Shown here: positions 40,507-50,409 of the stretch, one piece after another
Layout: every line of letters begins with the position of its first letter
Position numbering within the stretch: position 1 is the first letter of the stretch
DNA from: Oceanospirillaceae bacterium
GTDB lineage: Bacteria; Pseudomonadota; Gammaproteobacteria; Pseudomonadales; Oceanobacteraceae
Direction: 5' to 3'
Assembly: GCA_002724925.1 (NCBI GenBank)
Contig: PBQA01000016.1
Location: 62,001 to 126,000 of the forward strand
Length of the DNA stretch: 64,000 bases
Made by a program: the position numbers and the translations under genes
The notes under the pieces: model-generated
What the model was told of the DNA's origin: nothing
Seen by the model: only the letters and a program-made list of their open reading frames with translations
Database searches by the model: none

Positions 40507-41577
40507 ATGGTCTTCGTCACTGATCGCATTCGTTCACAGGCACAATCACAAAGCCAACCTTTGTTGTCACGCTTTGCCTTTCAGCCAGCTGAAGTGTCAG
40601 CGCACCTGAAAGCCTGCATCCGGAGTCAGGATGCTGTGATTGATCGGCTTGAATCACAACTGAACGTGATCAGTGCCGGACTTAACGACCGTCGGCGTCC
40701 ACTGCTCTCAGCGCTATTTATCGGGGCGACCGGCGTTGGTAAAACCGAAATGGTGCGGCAGGTCGCGCAAGCGATTCACGGTCGCAGCGATGCTTTCTGT
40801 CGTATCGATATGAATACCCTCGCACAAAGCCACTACAGCGCAGCCATCACAGGTGCGCCGCCAGGCTATGTGGGCAGCAAAGAAAACCTCAGCTTACTTA
40901 ACGAAGAACTGATCAGTGGCACAAGCTCGCGCCCGGGCATTGTCCTGTTCGATGAAATAGAAAAAGCAGACCACTCGGTGGTACTGAGTCTGATGAACAT
41001 CCTCGACAACGGCACCCTGAAGCTGGCGTCGGGACAGAAGTCGATCAGTTTCACCAATACGCTGGTGTTTATGACGAGCAATGTCGGCAGCCGCTTCGCG
41101 GAGTCATTACGCTGGCTGGACTCCGTTCCCGGCGTTAACCGCAGTGGTCTTTATAAGCGCGCACTGGAACGCCATTTTAATACGGAATTTATCAACCGCA
41201 TTGGCATTGTTGAGTATTTCTCAGCACTGACCACAGACGATATGCCAGACCTGGTGGAAGGTCTTGAAAAGTCACTGAACGCTCAACTTAAACGCCATAA
41301 CACCAGTATCGAACTGGAGCCTGCTGTTCGTGATTTTATTGTGACGACGTCGGGATTTCGTAAGTACGGCGCGCGTGCCATTGAGCGACGCTTTCGTGAT
41401 CTTGTGGTGACCGAAGTTGCGCGCTATCTGACCTCGCACTACGAAGACATAAATATACACCTGCAGGGGGTTCTGTCAGATCGACGGATCTCACTGCTTC
41501 CGGTTTCCCTTGCGGAAACACACTCTGAATTCCCTTCCGAACCGGAATTTACCCCGAAAAGCCCTAAGGCTACCTAA
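40507..41577 (+). CDS. amiB: ClpA/ClpB D2-like AAA+ ATPase, AmiB-like
   Basis: Walker A FIGATGVGKTEM, Walker B IVLFDEIEKAD, sensor 1 VFMTSNVGS, ClpB-type C-domain (FRKYGARAIERRFRDLV); directly after amiE, as in Pseudomonas amiEB. Confidence 0.85.
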   Translation: MVFVTDRIRSQAQSQSQPLLSRFAFQPAEVSAHLKACIRSQDAVIDRLESQLNVISAGLNDRRRPLLSALFIGATGVGKTEMVRQVAQAIHGRSDAFCRIDMNTLAQSHYSAAITGAPPGYVGSKENLSLLNEELISGTSSRPGIVLFDEIEKADHSVVLSLMNILDNGTLKLASGQKSISFTNTLVFMTSNVGSRFAESLRWLDSVPGVNRSGLYKRALERHFNTEFINRIGIVEYFSALTTDDMPDLVEGLEKSLNAQLKRHNTSIELEPAVRDFIVTTSGFRKYGARAIERRFRDLVVTEVARYLTSHYEDINIHLQGVLSDRRISLLPVSLAETHSEFPSEPEFTPKSPKAT

Positions 41578-41587
41578 GGAGAAAACC

Positions 41588-42817
41588 ATGACTGATACCA
41601 TCATTAAAATTGATCTCAGTAAATCCGCTTATGACAATGACCAGGTTCACAACCGCTGGCATCCGGACATTCCGATGGTAGCAACCGTAAAACCCGGTGA
41701 TGACTTCATTGTTGAATGTTATGACTGGACCGGTGGTCAGATTGAAAATAACGACGACGCTTCCGACGTGCGTGACGTCGACCTGAGCCAGGTTCACTTT
41801 TTATCCGGCCCAATTAAAGTCGAGGGCGCAGAGCCAGGCGACCTGTTAGAAGTTGATATCCTCGACATCGGTGCCTTTCCTGATAGCCAGTGGGGCTTTA
41901 ATGGCTTCTTCTCGAAAAAGAACGGCGGTGGCTTCCTGACTGACCGCTTCCCGGAAGCACAGAAATCCATCTGGGACTTCAACGGTATGATGACCAGCTC
42001 GCGTCACGTTCCAGGCGTTGAATTTGCCGGTATTCTCCACCCTGGTCTGATCGGCTGCCTGCCAGACAAGAAAATGCTGGATATGTGGAATACTCGTGAG
42101 AAAGCGTTAGTTGACACCGACCCTGAGCGCGTTCCAGAGCTGGCAACACTGCCTTATGCAGAGACCGCTCACATGGGTCGCTTATCGGGCGATGAAAAAG
42201 CCAAAGCCGCAGCAGAAGGCGCCCGTACTGTTCCTCCGCGTGAGCACGGTGGTAACTGTGATATTAAAGACCTGACTCGCGGTTCTAAAGTCTACTTCCC
42301 TGTCTATGTTGATGGCGCGGGCCTGTCTGTGGGTGACCTTCACTTCTCACAAGGTGATGGCGAAATTACGTTCTGTGGTGCCATTGAAATGGCCGGTTGG
42401 ATTCACATGCGCGTTAATATCATCAAGGATGGTATGGCGAAATATCAGGTTAAAAATCCAATTTTCAAACCAAGTAAAATGGTACCGAAATACGACGATT
42501 ACCTGATTTTTGAAGGTATTTCTGTTGATGAGGATGGTAAACAGCATTACCTGGATACCAGCATTGCCTATCGCCAGGCCTGTCATAACGCCATTAACTA
42601 TCTGACCCAATTCGGTTACAGCGAAGCACAGGGTTACGCCATTATTGGTTGTGCGCCGGTACAGGGCCACATCAGTGGTGTGGTTGATATTCCGAACTCC
42701 TGTGCGACGCTTTGGTTACCAACGGATATCTTCGAGTTCGACGTGCAGCCGAATTCCGAAGGACCTAAGAAACACCTCGATGGCAGCATCGACATTCCAA
42801 AAGCACCAGATCTTTAA
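41588..42817 (+). CDS. fmdA: Formamidase/acetamidase
   Basis: FmdA/AmdA family sequence (VPGVEFAGILHPGLIGCLPDKKML, VPPREHGGNCDIKDLTRGSKVYFPVYVDGAGLSVGDLHFSQGDGEI). Start taken at MTDTIIKID, after AAGGAG. Confidence 0.95.
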   Translation: MTDTIIKIDLSKSAYDNDQVHNRWHPDIPMVATVKPGDDFIVECYDWTGGQIENNDDASDVRDVDLSQVHFLSGPIKVEGAEPGDLLEVDILDIGAFPDSQWGFNGFFSKKNGGGFLTDRFPEAQKSIWDFNGMMTSSRHVPGVEFAGILHPGLIGCLPDKKMLDMWNTREKALVDTDPERVPELATLPYAETAHMGRLSGDEKAKAAAEGARTVPPREHGGNCDIKDLTRGSKVYFPVYVDGAGLSVGDLHFSQGDGEITFCGAIEMAGWIHMRVNIIKDGMAKYQVKNPIFKPSKMVPKYDDYLIFEGISVDEDGKQHYLDTSIAYRQACHNAINYLTQFGYSEAQGYAIIGCAPVQGHISGVVDIPNSCATLWLPTDIFEFDVQPNSEGPKKHLDGSIDIPKAPDL

Positions 42818-42832
42818 TAAGGGGATTTAACT

Positions 42833-43210
42833 ATGCCACTCTATGATTATAAATGCCCTGAGCACGGTGTATTCCAGGAACTGGCTTCGATGGAGCACCA
42901 TGATAAACCCGCGTTCTGCCCGCAATGCCAGACTATGTCTGCGCGGGTGATTGTGTTGCCACCTGAAATTGCCAGCATGATCAAAGAGCGGCGGGAAGCC
43001 ATGGAAGCGAACGAAAAAGCAAGTCACTCGCCGGACGTAATGACCGCCGGTGAATTCCATGCGCGCGAGAAGGAAAAGCAGGAGCGCCATGCCCACAAGC
43101 ATGGTAGCAACTGTGGTTGTAACGCGAAAAAACGTCGGAGTAATCTGATGTATACCGCGGAAGGCAACAAGATGTTCCCCTCGATGCGGCCATGGATGAT
43201 CAGTCACTGA
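42833..43210 (+). CDS. fmdB: FmdB-family zinc-ribbon protein
   Basis: MPLYDYKCPEHGVFQELASMEHHDKPAFCPQCQ (CxxH / CxxC); adjacent to fmdA. Confidence 0.9.
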   Translation: MPLYDYKCPEHGVFQELASMEHHDKPAFCPQCQTMSARVIVLPPEIASMIKERREAMEANEKASHSPDVMTAGEFHAREKEKQERHAHKHGSNCGCNAKKRRSNLMYTAEGNKMFPSMRPWMISH

Positions 43211-43286
43211 CAGCTCACTGCAGCTCCTGAATCACCTTGCAGTTTTTTCGGGGGTTGTTTCTGAGGCGATCAGTGTTTTGAGACTT

Positions 43287-43312
43287 CCCCGGGCATTTGC
43301 CCGGGGCTTTTT
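43287..43312 (+). terminator. Rho-independent terminator of the amide operon
   Basis: CCCCGGGC-ATTT-GCCCGGGG then CTTTTT; 8-bp perfect GC-rich stem plus T5. Confidence 0.88.
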
Positions 43313-43363
43313 GATAAGACGACGAAGTATGCCTGTCGCCTTATTTAACTGATAAAAGATTTA

Positions 43364-45262
43364 TCAGTCGGCGTTACGTGCAGGCGCATTACCGCCCTTA
43401 CGATGAGGCTTACGAGGCTTATCTTTAGAATCGCGGCTGCCTTTAAAGTCACGACTGCCTTTAAAATCACGGTCTTTCGACCCCTTACCTTTAAAGCCAC
43501 CGTCACGACGCTTAGGCCCACCCGGCTTGCGCTCAGGTACACCGGCTTCGCCTTTAAACTCTTTAATTTCAAGCGCACGACCACACACACGAGCATTACG
43601 CAGTGTTTTCATCGTTTCTGGTGGCATACCTGCTGGCAGATCAACAATGGAGTAGTTTTCCAGAATCTCGATATGACCGATATAACGACTTTCGAGGTCC
43701 GCTTCGTTTGCTACCGCACCCACAAGGTTGCCCGGACGCAGACCGTCATCGTAGCCAACACCCACCATGTAGCGCACCATATCGACACCCGGCTGACCTT
43801 TTAATGGCAGCGGGTTAATGTCTGGTGTCGCTTTACGGCCACGGTTGCCGCGATCACCTCTGTCGCGTGGTTCACGCTGCTGACGAGGCTCACGATCATC
43901 GCGGTCACGCTTTTTGCGTTCCTGCATTTTCTGATCGGCTTTTTCATCAATAAACAGCGCTTTGTCACCCTGAATCAGGCTTGCACACGCAGCGGCAACG
44001 TCGAGTGCATCGACCGGATGTTCCGTCAGAACCGACTCGATAATTTCACGGTACAGTGCATTTTTCTCGGTATTCAATGCATCAATAATACGCGCACGGA
44101 AAGCTTCACGACGCTTCTCATTAACCTGCGCTGCGCTTGGTAGCGGCATTTCTTCAATCGGCTGACGCGTGGCTTTTTCGATATCACGCAGCATGCGCTT
44201 TTCACGACCACGTACAAATACAATCGCTTCACCTTCACGCCCAGCACGGCCAGTACGACCAATACGGTGAACGTACGACTCTGTATCCTGTGGAATGTCG
44301 TAGTTGATAACGTGGCTGATACGTTCAACGTCAAGACCACGAGCGGCAACGTCGGTCGCCACGATCATGTCGAGCTTGCCTGCTTTCAGCTTTTCAACAG
44401 CACGTTCACGCTGCTGCTGGGGAATGTCGCCGTTCAGAGGTGCACAACGGAAGCCGTTCGCAGCCATAAAGTCAGCCACTTCTTCCGTTGCCTGCTTGGT
44501 GCGCACGAAAATCATCATGGCATCAAAATCTTCAGTTTCGGCGATACGCAGCAGTGCGTCATTCTTATGCACACCACCTACAAACCAGTAACGCTGACGG
44601 ATACGGTCATTGGTGGTTGTCTTTGATTCAATCTTCACCTGTACCGGTTCGTTCAGGTGAGTTTCAGCGACACGCTGGATTTCTTTTGGCATGGTTGCCG
44701 AGAACAGAGCGACCTGACGCTTTGCCGGTGCCTGCTCCAGAATCCAGTTTACGTCGTCGATAAAACCCATACGCAGCATTTCATCGGCTTCATCAAGGAC
44801 AACCGCCTTAATGTCAGCCAGACTCAGAGTACCGCGACGCAGATGGTCCATCACACGACCCGGCGTTCCCACCACCCACTGTGGTCCGCGCTTAAGCTCA
44901 CGCAATTGACTGCCGTAGTCTGAACCACCGTAAATAGCAGTCACGTTGATGCCGCTCATGTGCTTGCTGTAGGTCTTTGCCGCTTCTGCGACCTGCTGAG
45001 CAAGTTCACGGGTTGGCGCCAGAACGAGCACCTGTGGTGTACGGAAGTCAGGATTGGTACGCACCAGCAGTGGCAGTGCAAATGCTGCGGTTTTACCAGT
45101 ACCCGTCTGGGCCATACCCAGCACGTCTTTGCCTTCCAGCAATGGCGGAATACTGTTTGCCTGAATGGCAGAAGGCGTTTCGTAACCCAGCTCTTCAAGA
45201 ACACGGAGTACAGGAAATGGAAGGCCCAGGCTCGCAAAGCCTGTGCTGTTAGAATCGGTCAT
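43364..45262 (-). CDS. deaD: DEAD-box ATP-dependent RNA helicase DeaD/CsdA
   Basis: Q-motif, AQTGTGKTAAF, VLDEADEML, SAT, HRIGRTGRAGREG, DbpA RNA-binding region and basic RGG/KG-rich tail. ORF track starts at 45280. Confidence 0.95.
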   Translation of the reverse strand: MTDSNSTGFASLGLPFPVLRVLEELGYETPSAIQANSIPPLLEGKDVLGMAQTGTGKTAAFALPLLVRTNPDFRTPQVLVLAPTRELAQQVAEAAKTYSKHMSGINVTAIYGGSDYGSQLRELKRGPQWVVGTPGRVMDHLRRGTLSLADIKAVVLDEADEMLRMGFIDDVNWILEQAPAKRQVALFSATMPKEIQRVAETHLNEPVQVKIESKTTTNDRIRQRYWFVGGVHKNDALLRIAETEDFDAMMIFVRTKQATEEVADFMAANGFRCAPLNGDIPQQQRERAVEKLKAGKLDMIVATDVAARGLDVERISHVINYDIPQDTESYVHRIGRTGRAGREGEAIVFVRGREKRMLRDIEKATRQPIEEMPLPSAAQVNEKRREAFRARIIDALNTEKNALYREIIESVLTEHPVDALDVAAACASLIQGDKALFIDEKADQKMQERKKRDRDDREPRQQREPRDRGDRGNRGRKATPDINPLPLKGQPGVDMVRYMVGVGYDDGLRPGNLVGAVANEADLESRYIGHIEILENYSIVDLPAGMPPETMKTLRNARVCGRALEIKEFKGEAGVPERKPGGPKRRDGGFKGKGSKDRDFKGSRDFKGSRDSKDKPRKPHRKGGNAPARNAD

Positions 45263-45453
45263 ATTTTCACCTGTGTACAATCGCTTAGGGGCTTACCGTT
45301 GACGGTCAGTTCTCTGCTGTCCGTGCAATGCTCAATGAGGCATCTGTTGACCCCGAACACCCCTCAGGGTGCTGCTGACACGGTGTTGCCCGACGATCTG
45401 ATTTAAAAGGGTGGCGGAGTATACACAAATCATCGCGCTTTTGCTCATCTATT

Positions 45454-45483
45454 TTGCTCTCATGGGCAGTGCCTGCGTATAAT
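45454..45483 (+). promoter_or_regulatory. Putative sigma-70 promoter for ppnP
   Basis: TTGCTC - 18 bp - TATAAT, about 30 bp before the ppnP start. Confidence 0.45.
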
Positions 45484-45512
45484 CGCCCGCCAGATCCACA
45501 GGAGAGTCTGAA

Positions 45513-45794
45513 ATGTTAAAAGTAAACGAGTATTTTGATGGCAAGGTAATGTCGATTGCCCTGCAAACAGAGACGCTGCCGGCCACTGTTGGCGTGATGG
45601 AGCCAGGCGATTACGAATTCGGCACCAGCCAGAAAGAAGTCATGACTATCGTGTCAGGCAAGATGGAAGTGCTGCTGCCGGGCAGCGAAGAATGGCAGAC
45701 CTTCACGAATGGTGAATCCTTCGAGATTGAAGCTAATGTGAAGTTCAAAGTGCGCCTGTCAGGTCAGACTGCTTACTTCTGCACCTACGAGTAA
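45513..45794 (+). CDS. ppnP: Pyrimidine/purine nucleoside phosphorylase
   Basis: 93 aa cupin (YaiE/DUF1255): NEYFDGKVMSIALQTETLPATVGVMEPGDYEFGTSQKEVMTIVSG. Confidence 0.93.
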   Translation: MLKVNEYFDGKVMSIALQTETLPATVGVMEPGDYEFGTSQKEVMTIVSGKMEVLLPGSEEWQTFTNGESFEIEANVKFKVRLSGQTAYFCTYE

Positions 45795-45811
45795 GTGAAG
45801 CACTTCAGAGT

Positions 45812-45838
45812 CACATCGGGCGCTCAGCGCCCGATGTG
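45812..45838. terminator. 12-bp perfect hairpin between convergent genes
   Basis: CACATCGGGCGC-TCA-GCGCCCGATGTG between ppnP (+) and the GGDEF/EAL gene (-); no clear T tract. Confidence 0.5.
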
Positions 45839-45860
45839 TCACTCATCAGTAACCTCGCGC

Positions 45861-48506
45861 TCAGTTCAGCCGCAACTCGTCAACAGGGACCGGGCGACTG
45901 AAGAAGAAACCCTGACAGGTTTCACAGCCATTATCCCGAAGGAAGTGCAACTGACCTTCCGTTTCAACCCCTTCAGCCAATACCTGCAATCCCAGGCCTT
46001 TCGCCATCTGAATGATCGTCCGGGTAATCACTTTGCCTTCGTCTTCAACTTCAACGCTCTGAACGAAGCCACGATCGATCTTAAGCTTATCAACCTGGTA
46101 ACGATGCAAATAAGACAACGAGGAATAGCCGGTTCCAAAGTCATCGATTGCCAGTGCGACGCCCAATGCCTTCAGCCCTGAAATAGTACTCAGTACCTGA
46201 GAGCTGGGTTCGAGCAGAGCGCCTTCTGTGATTTCCAACTCAAGCCAGCTCGGATCAATACCCGTTTCTTCCAATAGAGCGGTGAGGCGCCCCACCAGGC
46301 CACCGGCCATAAACGTGGGCTGGGTAATATTGACAGCGACAGTGATCTTCTCAATACCGTCCTGTTGCCAACAAGCAATCTGCCGACAGGCAACACCAAG
46401 CACATAACTATCGAGATCCGGCATCATGCCCCCCTCTTCTGCCACGGGTAAAAAGCGCCCCGGAGGAATGACCTCGCCATCAGGCGTATGCCAGCGAATA
46501 AGAGCTTCGACACCCACCACTCGTCCCTCTGTCAGTTCAACCTGAGACTGATAATACAGGCGCAACTCATCTTCTGTCGTCAACGCCTGGCGCAGGCGAT
46601 TACCCAGTTCGAGGCGGTCAGCTACGACCTGCGTCATCTCATTGCTGTAGACCTTGTACATGTTGCGGCCTTCTTTCTTAGCCTCGTACATGGCCACATC
46701 GGCGTTACTCAGTAACTGAGTCACATCCGCACCGTGATCCGGGAACATAGTGACACCGATACTGGCGCCAATATAAAAGTCTTTCCCTACCCCCACATCG
46801 AACGGCGTCTTGAGTAATTCGAGAATAATACCGGCGACTTTTTCAACCTGTGCGACATTACCAACGCTCTCAAGCACAACCACAAAGTCATCACCGCCCT
46901 GACGCGCAACAGTATCTGAATCTCTCAGTCGCTGGCGCAGACGTTTAGCAAAGTCCTGCAGGAGACGGTCGCCGGCGGGATGCCCCAGACTGTCATTAAT
47001 ATGTTTAAAATGATCGAGATCGATAGCAATAACGCCGACTTTACGCTGATTAATGGTCGCATCAGCAATGGCACCCTCAAGACGACTCAGTAACAGGTGC
47101 CGGTTAGGCAGATTGGTTAAAGAGTCGTAATTAGATAAATGCTTAAGCTGCTGTTCATGCTCTTTAATGCGCGACATGTCGGAGAAGACGCCAACATAAT
47201 GCGTAATACGCTTCTGTTCATCACGTACTAAGGTCAGGGTTAACCATTGCGGGTAGCTTTCGCCATTCTTACGCGTCGTCCAGATCTCTCCGCGCCAGTA
47301 GCCACGGTCTCTGAGCTGACTATTAATGCGCTGATAGAATTCTTGATTATGACGGCCGCAGCGAAGAAAACTCAGCGGCTTCCCAAGTGCTTCCCGCTCA
47401 GAATATCCAGTGATGGTGTTAAACGCAGGATTTACCGCTTCTATTTTCTGCTGGGCGTCGGTGATAACTACGCCCTCCATTGAAAATTCAAATACCGTCA
47501 TCGCCAGGCGCAGGCGATTTTCCCGCGCCTGCTGCTCGGTAATATCCTGTACTGAGCCAACACGCGCGACCACCCGTCCTTCGGCATTAACGATGACCTC
47601 TGCACGCCCATGAATCACTTTTTCTGTACCCGATGGCAACGTAATTCTGTAGGTCATGTCAGACGGTTTGCACTCGTTCATGCTCTCCGTCAGTGTCTGC
47701 GCTACACGCTCTATATCTTCAGGGTGTATAAACTCGAAATACTGTGAAAGGCTGACGATTTCGAGGTTTTCATCCTGTTCAAAAATCGCGGCCGTTTGTG
47801 GAGTGATGGTGATCTGATCGTTTTCAACATCGTCGTACCAAGAACCGATATTCGCCAGACGTTCAGTCTGGCGTAGCAGATGCTCACGATCTTCGAGTAC
47901 TTCCATCACATGCAACCGCTCCTGCATCAGCAAGCAGAATTGCGCGAACGTGCCAAGCTGAGTCAATTTGCGCGGAGACAGACGCAATGTCGGGTCATCA
48001 AATGTAAGAAATAACCAACCCGTCACACCATAATCGTTCAGCAGAGGAATGGTAGAAAGGCGATTCCCTCCGAGGTAGTGACGCAATGCTTCTTCATTCG
48101 GGCTTTCGTCATCTGCAAAAGAGCAACGTGGTGAAATACTGGCATCCTGGGTAGACCATCCCCCGCGAACAACATCAGCCAGTTGATCAGTATCATTAGG
48201 AGAAACAGCAACGGCTAATTCAGGGCGTTTACCCGAGTCATCTGTCGCTATATACAGAGCCGCAGCTCTGGCTTTCAGAACACGAGCCATCTGAAACAGG
48301 GCACCCTCGACATCGGTCGCAAAGGTCGCTGCGCGGGTGGTAATAAACACCCGGATTGTTCTCTCCAGGATGGTCTCCAGACGTAAATCCGCCGCACCAA
48401 AGCGTCCACTTTTCATGACACCTGCACGACGACTTTCTTCTTCTACACGTTTCCATCCCTCACTCGGCTGATATTTCCCTTCAGCTGTTGAGGTCAGCAC
48501 AACCAT
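45861..48506 (-). CDS. PAS/GGDEF/EAL protein (cyclic-di-GMP metabolism)
   Basis: PAS regions, GGDEF domain (NYDSLTNLPNRHLLLSRLE; signature GGDDF), EAL domain (VGVEALIRWHTPDG, IDDFGTGYSSLSYL). Confidence 0.95.
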   Translation of the reverse strand: MVVLTSTAEGKYQPSEGWKRVEEESRRAGVMKSGRFGAADLRLETILERTIRVFITTRAATFATDVEGALFQMARVLKARAAALYIATDDSGKRPELAVAVSPNDTDQLADVVRGGWSTQDASISPRCSFADDESPNEEALRHYLGGNRLSTIPLLNDYGVTGWLFLTFDDPTLRLSPRKLTQLGTFAQFCLLMQERLHVMEVLEDREHLLRQTERLANIGSWYDDVENDQITITPQTAAIFEQDENLEIVSLSQYFEFIHPEDIERVAQTLTESMNECKPSDMTYRITLPSGTEKVIHGRAEVIVNAEGRVVARVGSVQDITEQQARENRLRLAMTVFEFSMEGVVITDAQQKIEAVNPAFNTITGYSEREALGKPLSFLRCGRHNQEFYQRINSQLRDRGYWRGEIWTTRKNGESYPQWLTLTLVRDEQKRITHYVGVFSDMSRIKEHEQQLKHLSNYDSLTNLPNRHLLLSRLEGAIADATINQRKVGVIAIDLDHFKHINDSLGHPAGDRLLQDFAKRLRQRLRDSDTVARQGGDDFVVVLESVGNVAQVEKVAGIILELLKTPFDVGVGKDFYIGASIGVTMFPDHGADVTQLLSNADVAMYEAKKEGRNMYKVYSNEMTQVVADRLELGNRLRQALTTEDELRLYYQSQVELTEGRVVGVEALIRWHTPDGEVIPPGRFLPVAEEGGMMPDLDSYVLGVACRQIACWQQDGIEKITVAVNITQPTFMAGGLVGRLTALLEETGIDPSWLELEITEGALLEPSSQVLSTISGLKALGVALAIDDFGTGYSSLSYLHRYQVDKLKIDRGFVQSVEVEDEGKVITRTIIQMAKGLGLQVLAEGVETEGQLHFLRDNGCETCQGFFFSRPVPVDELRLN

Positions 48507-48755
48507 ACAAATTCTCTGGCTCCTGATATCGCTTACGCTGGCACAACCTGATGACCCATGGTCATATACATATCAGACGAGCCTTACTGCTTGGTATCCG
48601 GGCGCCATTCAGACTCTATCACCCGGTAGATGTCTTGAAGTGTAGACTATCAATATGAGGTGTAACTGACTTTTTAACAATTTGAAAGAATCCGGGGAAC
48701 TTTTTAGAATCAAAACTGTTTCCGAGCCGCCTCAATAATCCACACAGGCCAAAAA

Positions 48756-49013
48756 ATGTACACTAAAGAGCACCTTTTACAGCTGGTTCAGATGACGATG
48801 CCATTCGGCAAATATCAGGGAAAACGCATTTGCGACATTCCTGAAGAATATCTGCTGTGGATGCAAAAGAAGGGGTTTCCTCAGGGGCATCTGGGCGACC
48901 TGCTTGCTATGATGCTTGAGATACGTATTCACGGGGTAGAAGACGTTCTTCAACCTCTGAAGAAAGCGTATCCGGCAAAGTTGATACAACCCGAGGCAAA
49001 AGGAACCCACTGA
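48756..49013 (+). CDS. DUF3820 family protein
   Basis: 85 aa; MPFGKYQGKRICDIPEEYLLWMQKKGFPQGHLGDLLAMM. Confidence 0.85.
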   Translation: MYTKEHLLQLVQMTMPFGKYQGKRICDIPEEYLLWMQKKGFPQGHLGDLLAMMLEIRIHGVEDVLQPLKKAYPAKLIQPEAKGTH

Positions 49014-49016
49014 ACT

Positions 49017-49724
49017 ATGGCCACGCTTGGTATTCTCGAATGTGATGTTCTCTATGACGACCTGATCGACGATTATTCCTCGTATGGCGTCATGTTGTCT
49101 GAGCTTCTTTCCAGCATTGATCCGCACCTGAACTATATTTTTTACCAGGTTCACGACGGTGAACTGCCGTCTCATGGAGACTGTGATGCCTATTTACTGA
49201 CCGGCTCGAAAACCGGCGTCTACGATACTGAGCATTGGCTGCCTCCATTAATGGACTGGGTACAGGAAGCGCACGCCCGAAAAGAACGCATGCTGGGTAT
49301 ATGCTTTGGCCATCAACTATTGGCGCACGCTCTGGGTGGCCACGCGGGATTAAGCAATAAAGGCTGGGGGGTGGGGAACCATATGACGGAGATAGATCAT
49401 CGTCCTATGTGGCTCAACGATGATCAACCAGCGTATCAGCTGATCTACAGTCACAAAGACCAGGTATCCTCATTGCCTGAGGAAGCGCGCAGACTCGCTT
49501 GCAGTGACTTCTGCGAGTACGCCGCCTGGTATCTCAGCGATCTCGTATTGAGCTTTCAGGGGCATCCTGAATTTACCCCAGAGTACTTCAGAAGATTGCT
49601 GGAGCGTCGCAGAGAAGACGTCGGCGACGAGCGGTTGACGCAGGCGATGAATACCTTAGAGCAACCAAACGACAGCGAGACCATTGCGCGCTGGATGATC
49701 GAATTTATTCATCTACCTCGATAG
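49017..49724 (+). CDS. Class I glutamine amidotransferase-like protein
   Basis: GATase motif LGICFGHQLLAHALGG; catalytic-type FQGHPEF. Confidence 0.9.
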   Translation: MATLGILECDVLYDDLIDDYSSYGVMLSELLSSIDPHLNYIFYQVHDGELPSHGDCDAYLLTGSKTGVYDTEHWLPPLMDWVQEAHARKERMLGICFGHQLLAHALGGHAGLSNKGWGVGNHMTEIDHRPMWLNDDQPAYQLIYSHKDQVSSLPEEARRLACSDFCEYAAWYLSDLVLSFQGHPEFTPEYFRRLLERRREDVGDERLTQAMNTLEQPNDSETIARWMIEFIHLPR

Positions 49725-49726
49725 GC

Positions 49727-49960
49727 TCAGAGAAACTTCTTTACGTACCAACAGCTGGCTTTAATATTGAATGAGTTCTCAGTAGCCCACTGCAGCCCGG
49801 ATTCGACCAGTTGCTCGGCGAGCCCCTTGCCTCGTAACCGGAATGGGACGTAGGTGTGCGTAAAATTCACACTGTCACCCTTCAGAACGTAGTCGAGTAC
49901 GCACTCATTGCCATCCTGTTCAATCACAAAGCGGGACTTCTCTGATTCGTGTTTGACCAT
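49727..49960 (-). CDS. GNAT-like N-acetyltransferase (YjdJ/COG2388 type)
   Basis: 77 aa; FTHTYVPFRLRGKGLAEQLVESGLQWA. Confidence 0.8.
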   Translation of the reverse strand: MVKHESEKSRFVIEQDGNECVLDYVLKGDSVNFTHTYVPFRLRGKGLAEQLVESGLQWATENSFNIKASCWYVKKFL

Positions 49961-50002
49961 GGTTTCGTTCTCTCTTTTATCTTTCGCTGGATCTGGGCCG
50001 TA

Positions 50003-50323
50003 TCAGGCCTCAGGATTGCTGTGCACTGCCAACACAAGGGATACCGGGCGATAGCCTTCCAGTACCACTGAGCCTGGGTAGCGATTACCGCCATCGACAC
50101 TGAACTCAAATTCATAGCCGCGTATCAGTACCGGCCGCCCTTTTACGAACTTAATACGCATATGCGCCAATGATACGGTGTCGTCCAGCAGTTGCAGGTT
50201 TTCCTGCTGACACTGTTTGCGCAGGTATCTGAGCGCCAGCACCCGTGCCGCTTGCTGTCTCTGAATCGCGGGCCAGCCAAGCAGCCCCAATCCGGCAATT
50301 GCCGCTATGACCAGTAATTCCAC
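50003..50323 (-). CDS. DUF3301 domain protein
   Basis: N-terminal TM then CQQENLQLLDDTVSL and YEFEFSVDGGNRYPGSVVLEG. Confidence 0.8.
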   Translation of the reverse strand: MELLVIAAIAGLGLLGWPAIQRQQAARVLALRYLRKQCQQENLQLLDDTVSLAHMRIKFVKGRPVLIRGYEFEFSVDGGNRYPGSVVLEGYRPVSLVLAVHSNPEA

Positions 50324-50409
50324 CCGTACCTCATCTGTGGGCCTGTGATATTATCCGCGCTGAGAGTAACACACCTGTATGACCCGTCAGTATTCCGGAG
50401 GTTTCCATC

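Noticed and set aside
43349-43367. CTGATAAA-AGA-TTTATCAG inverted repeat at the deaD stop
   Set aside because: Short AT-rich stem overlapping coding sequence, no T tract on the deaD strand; likely chance.
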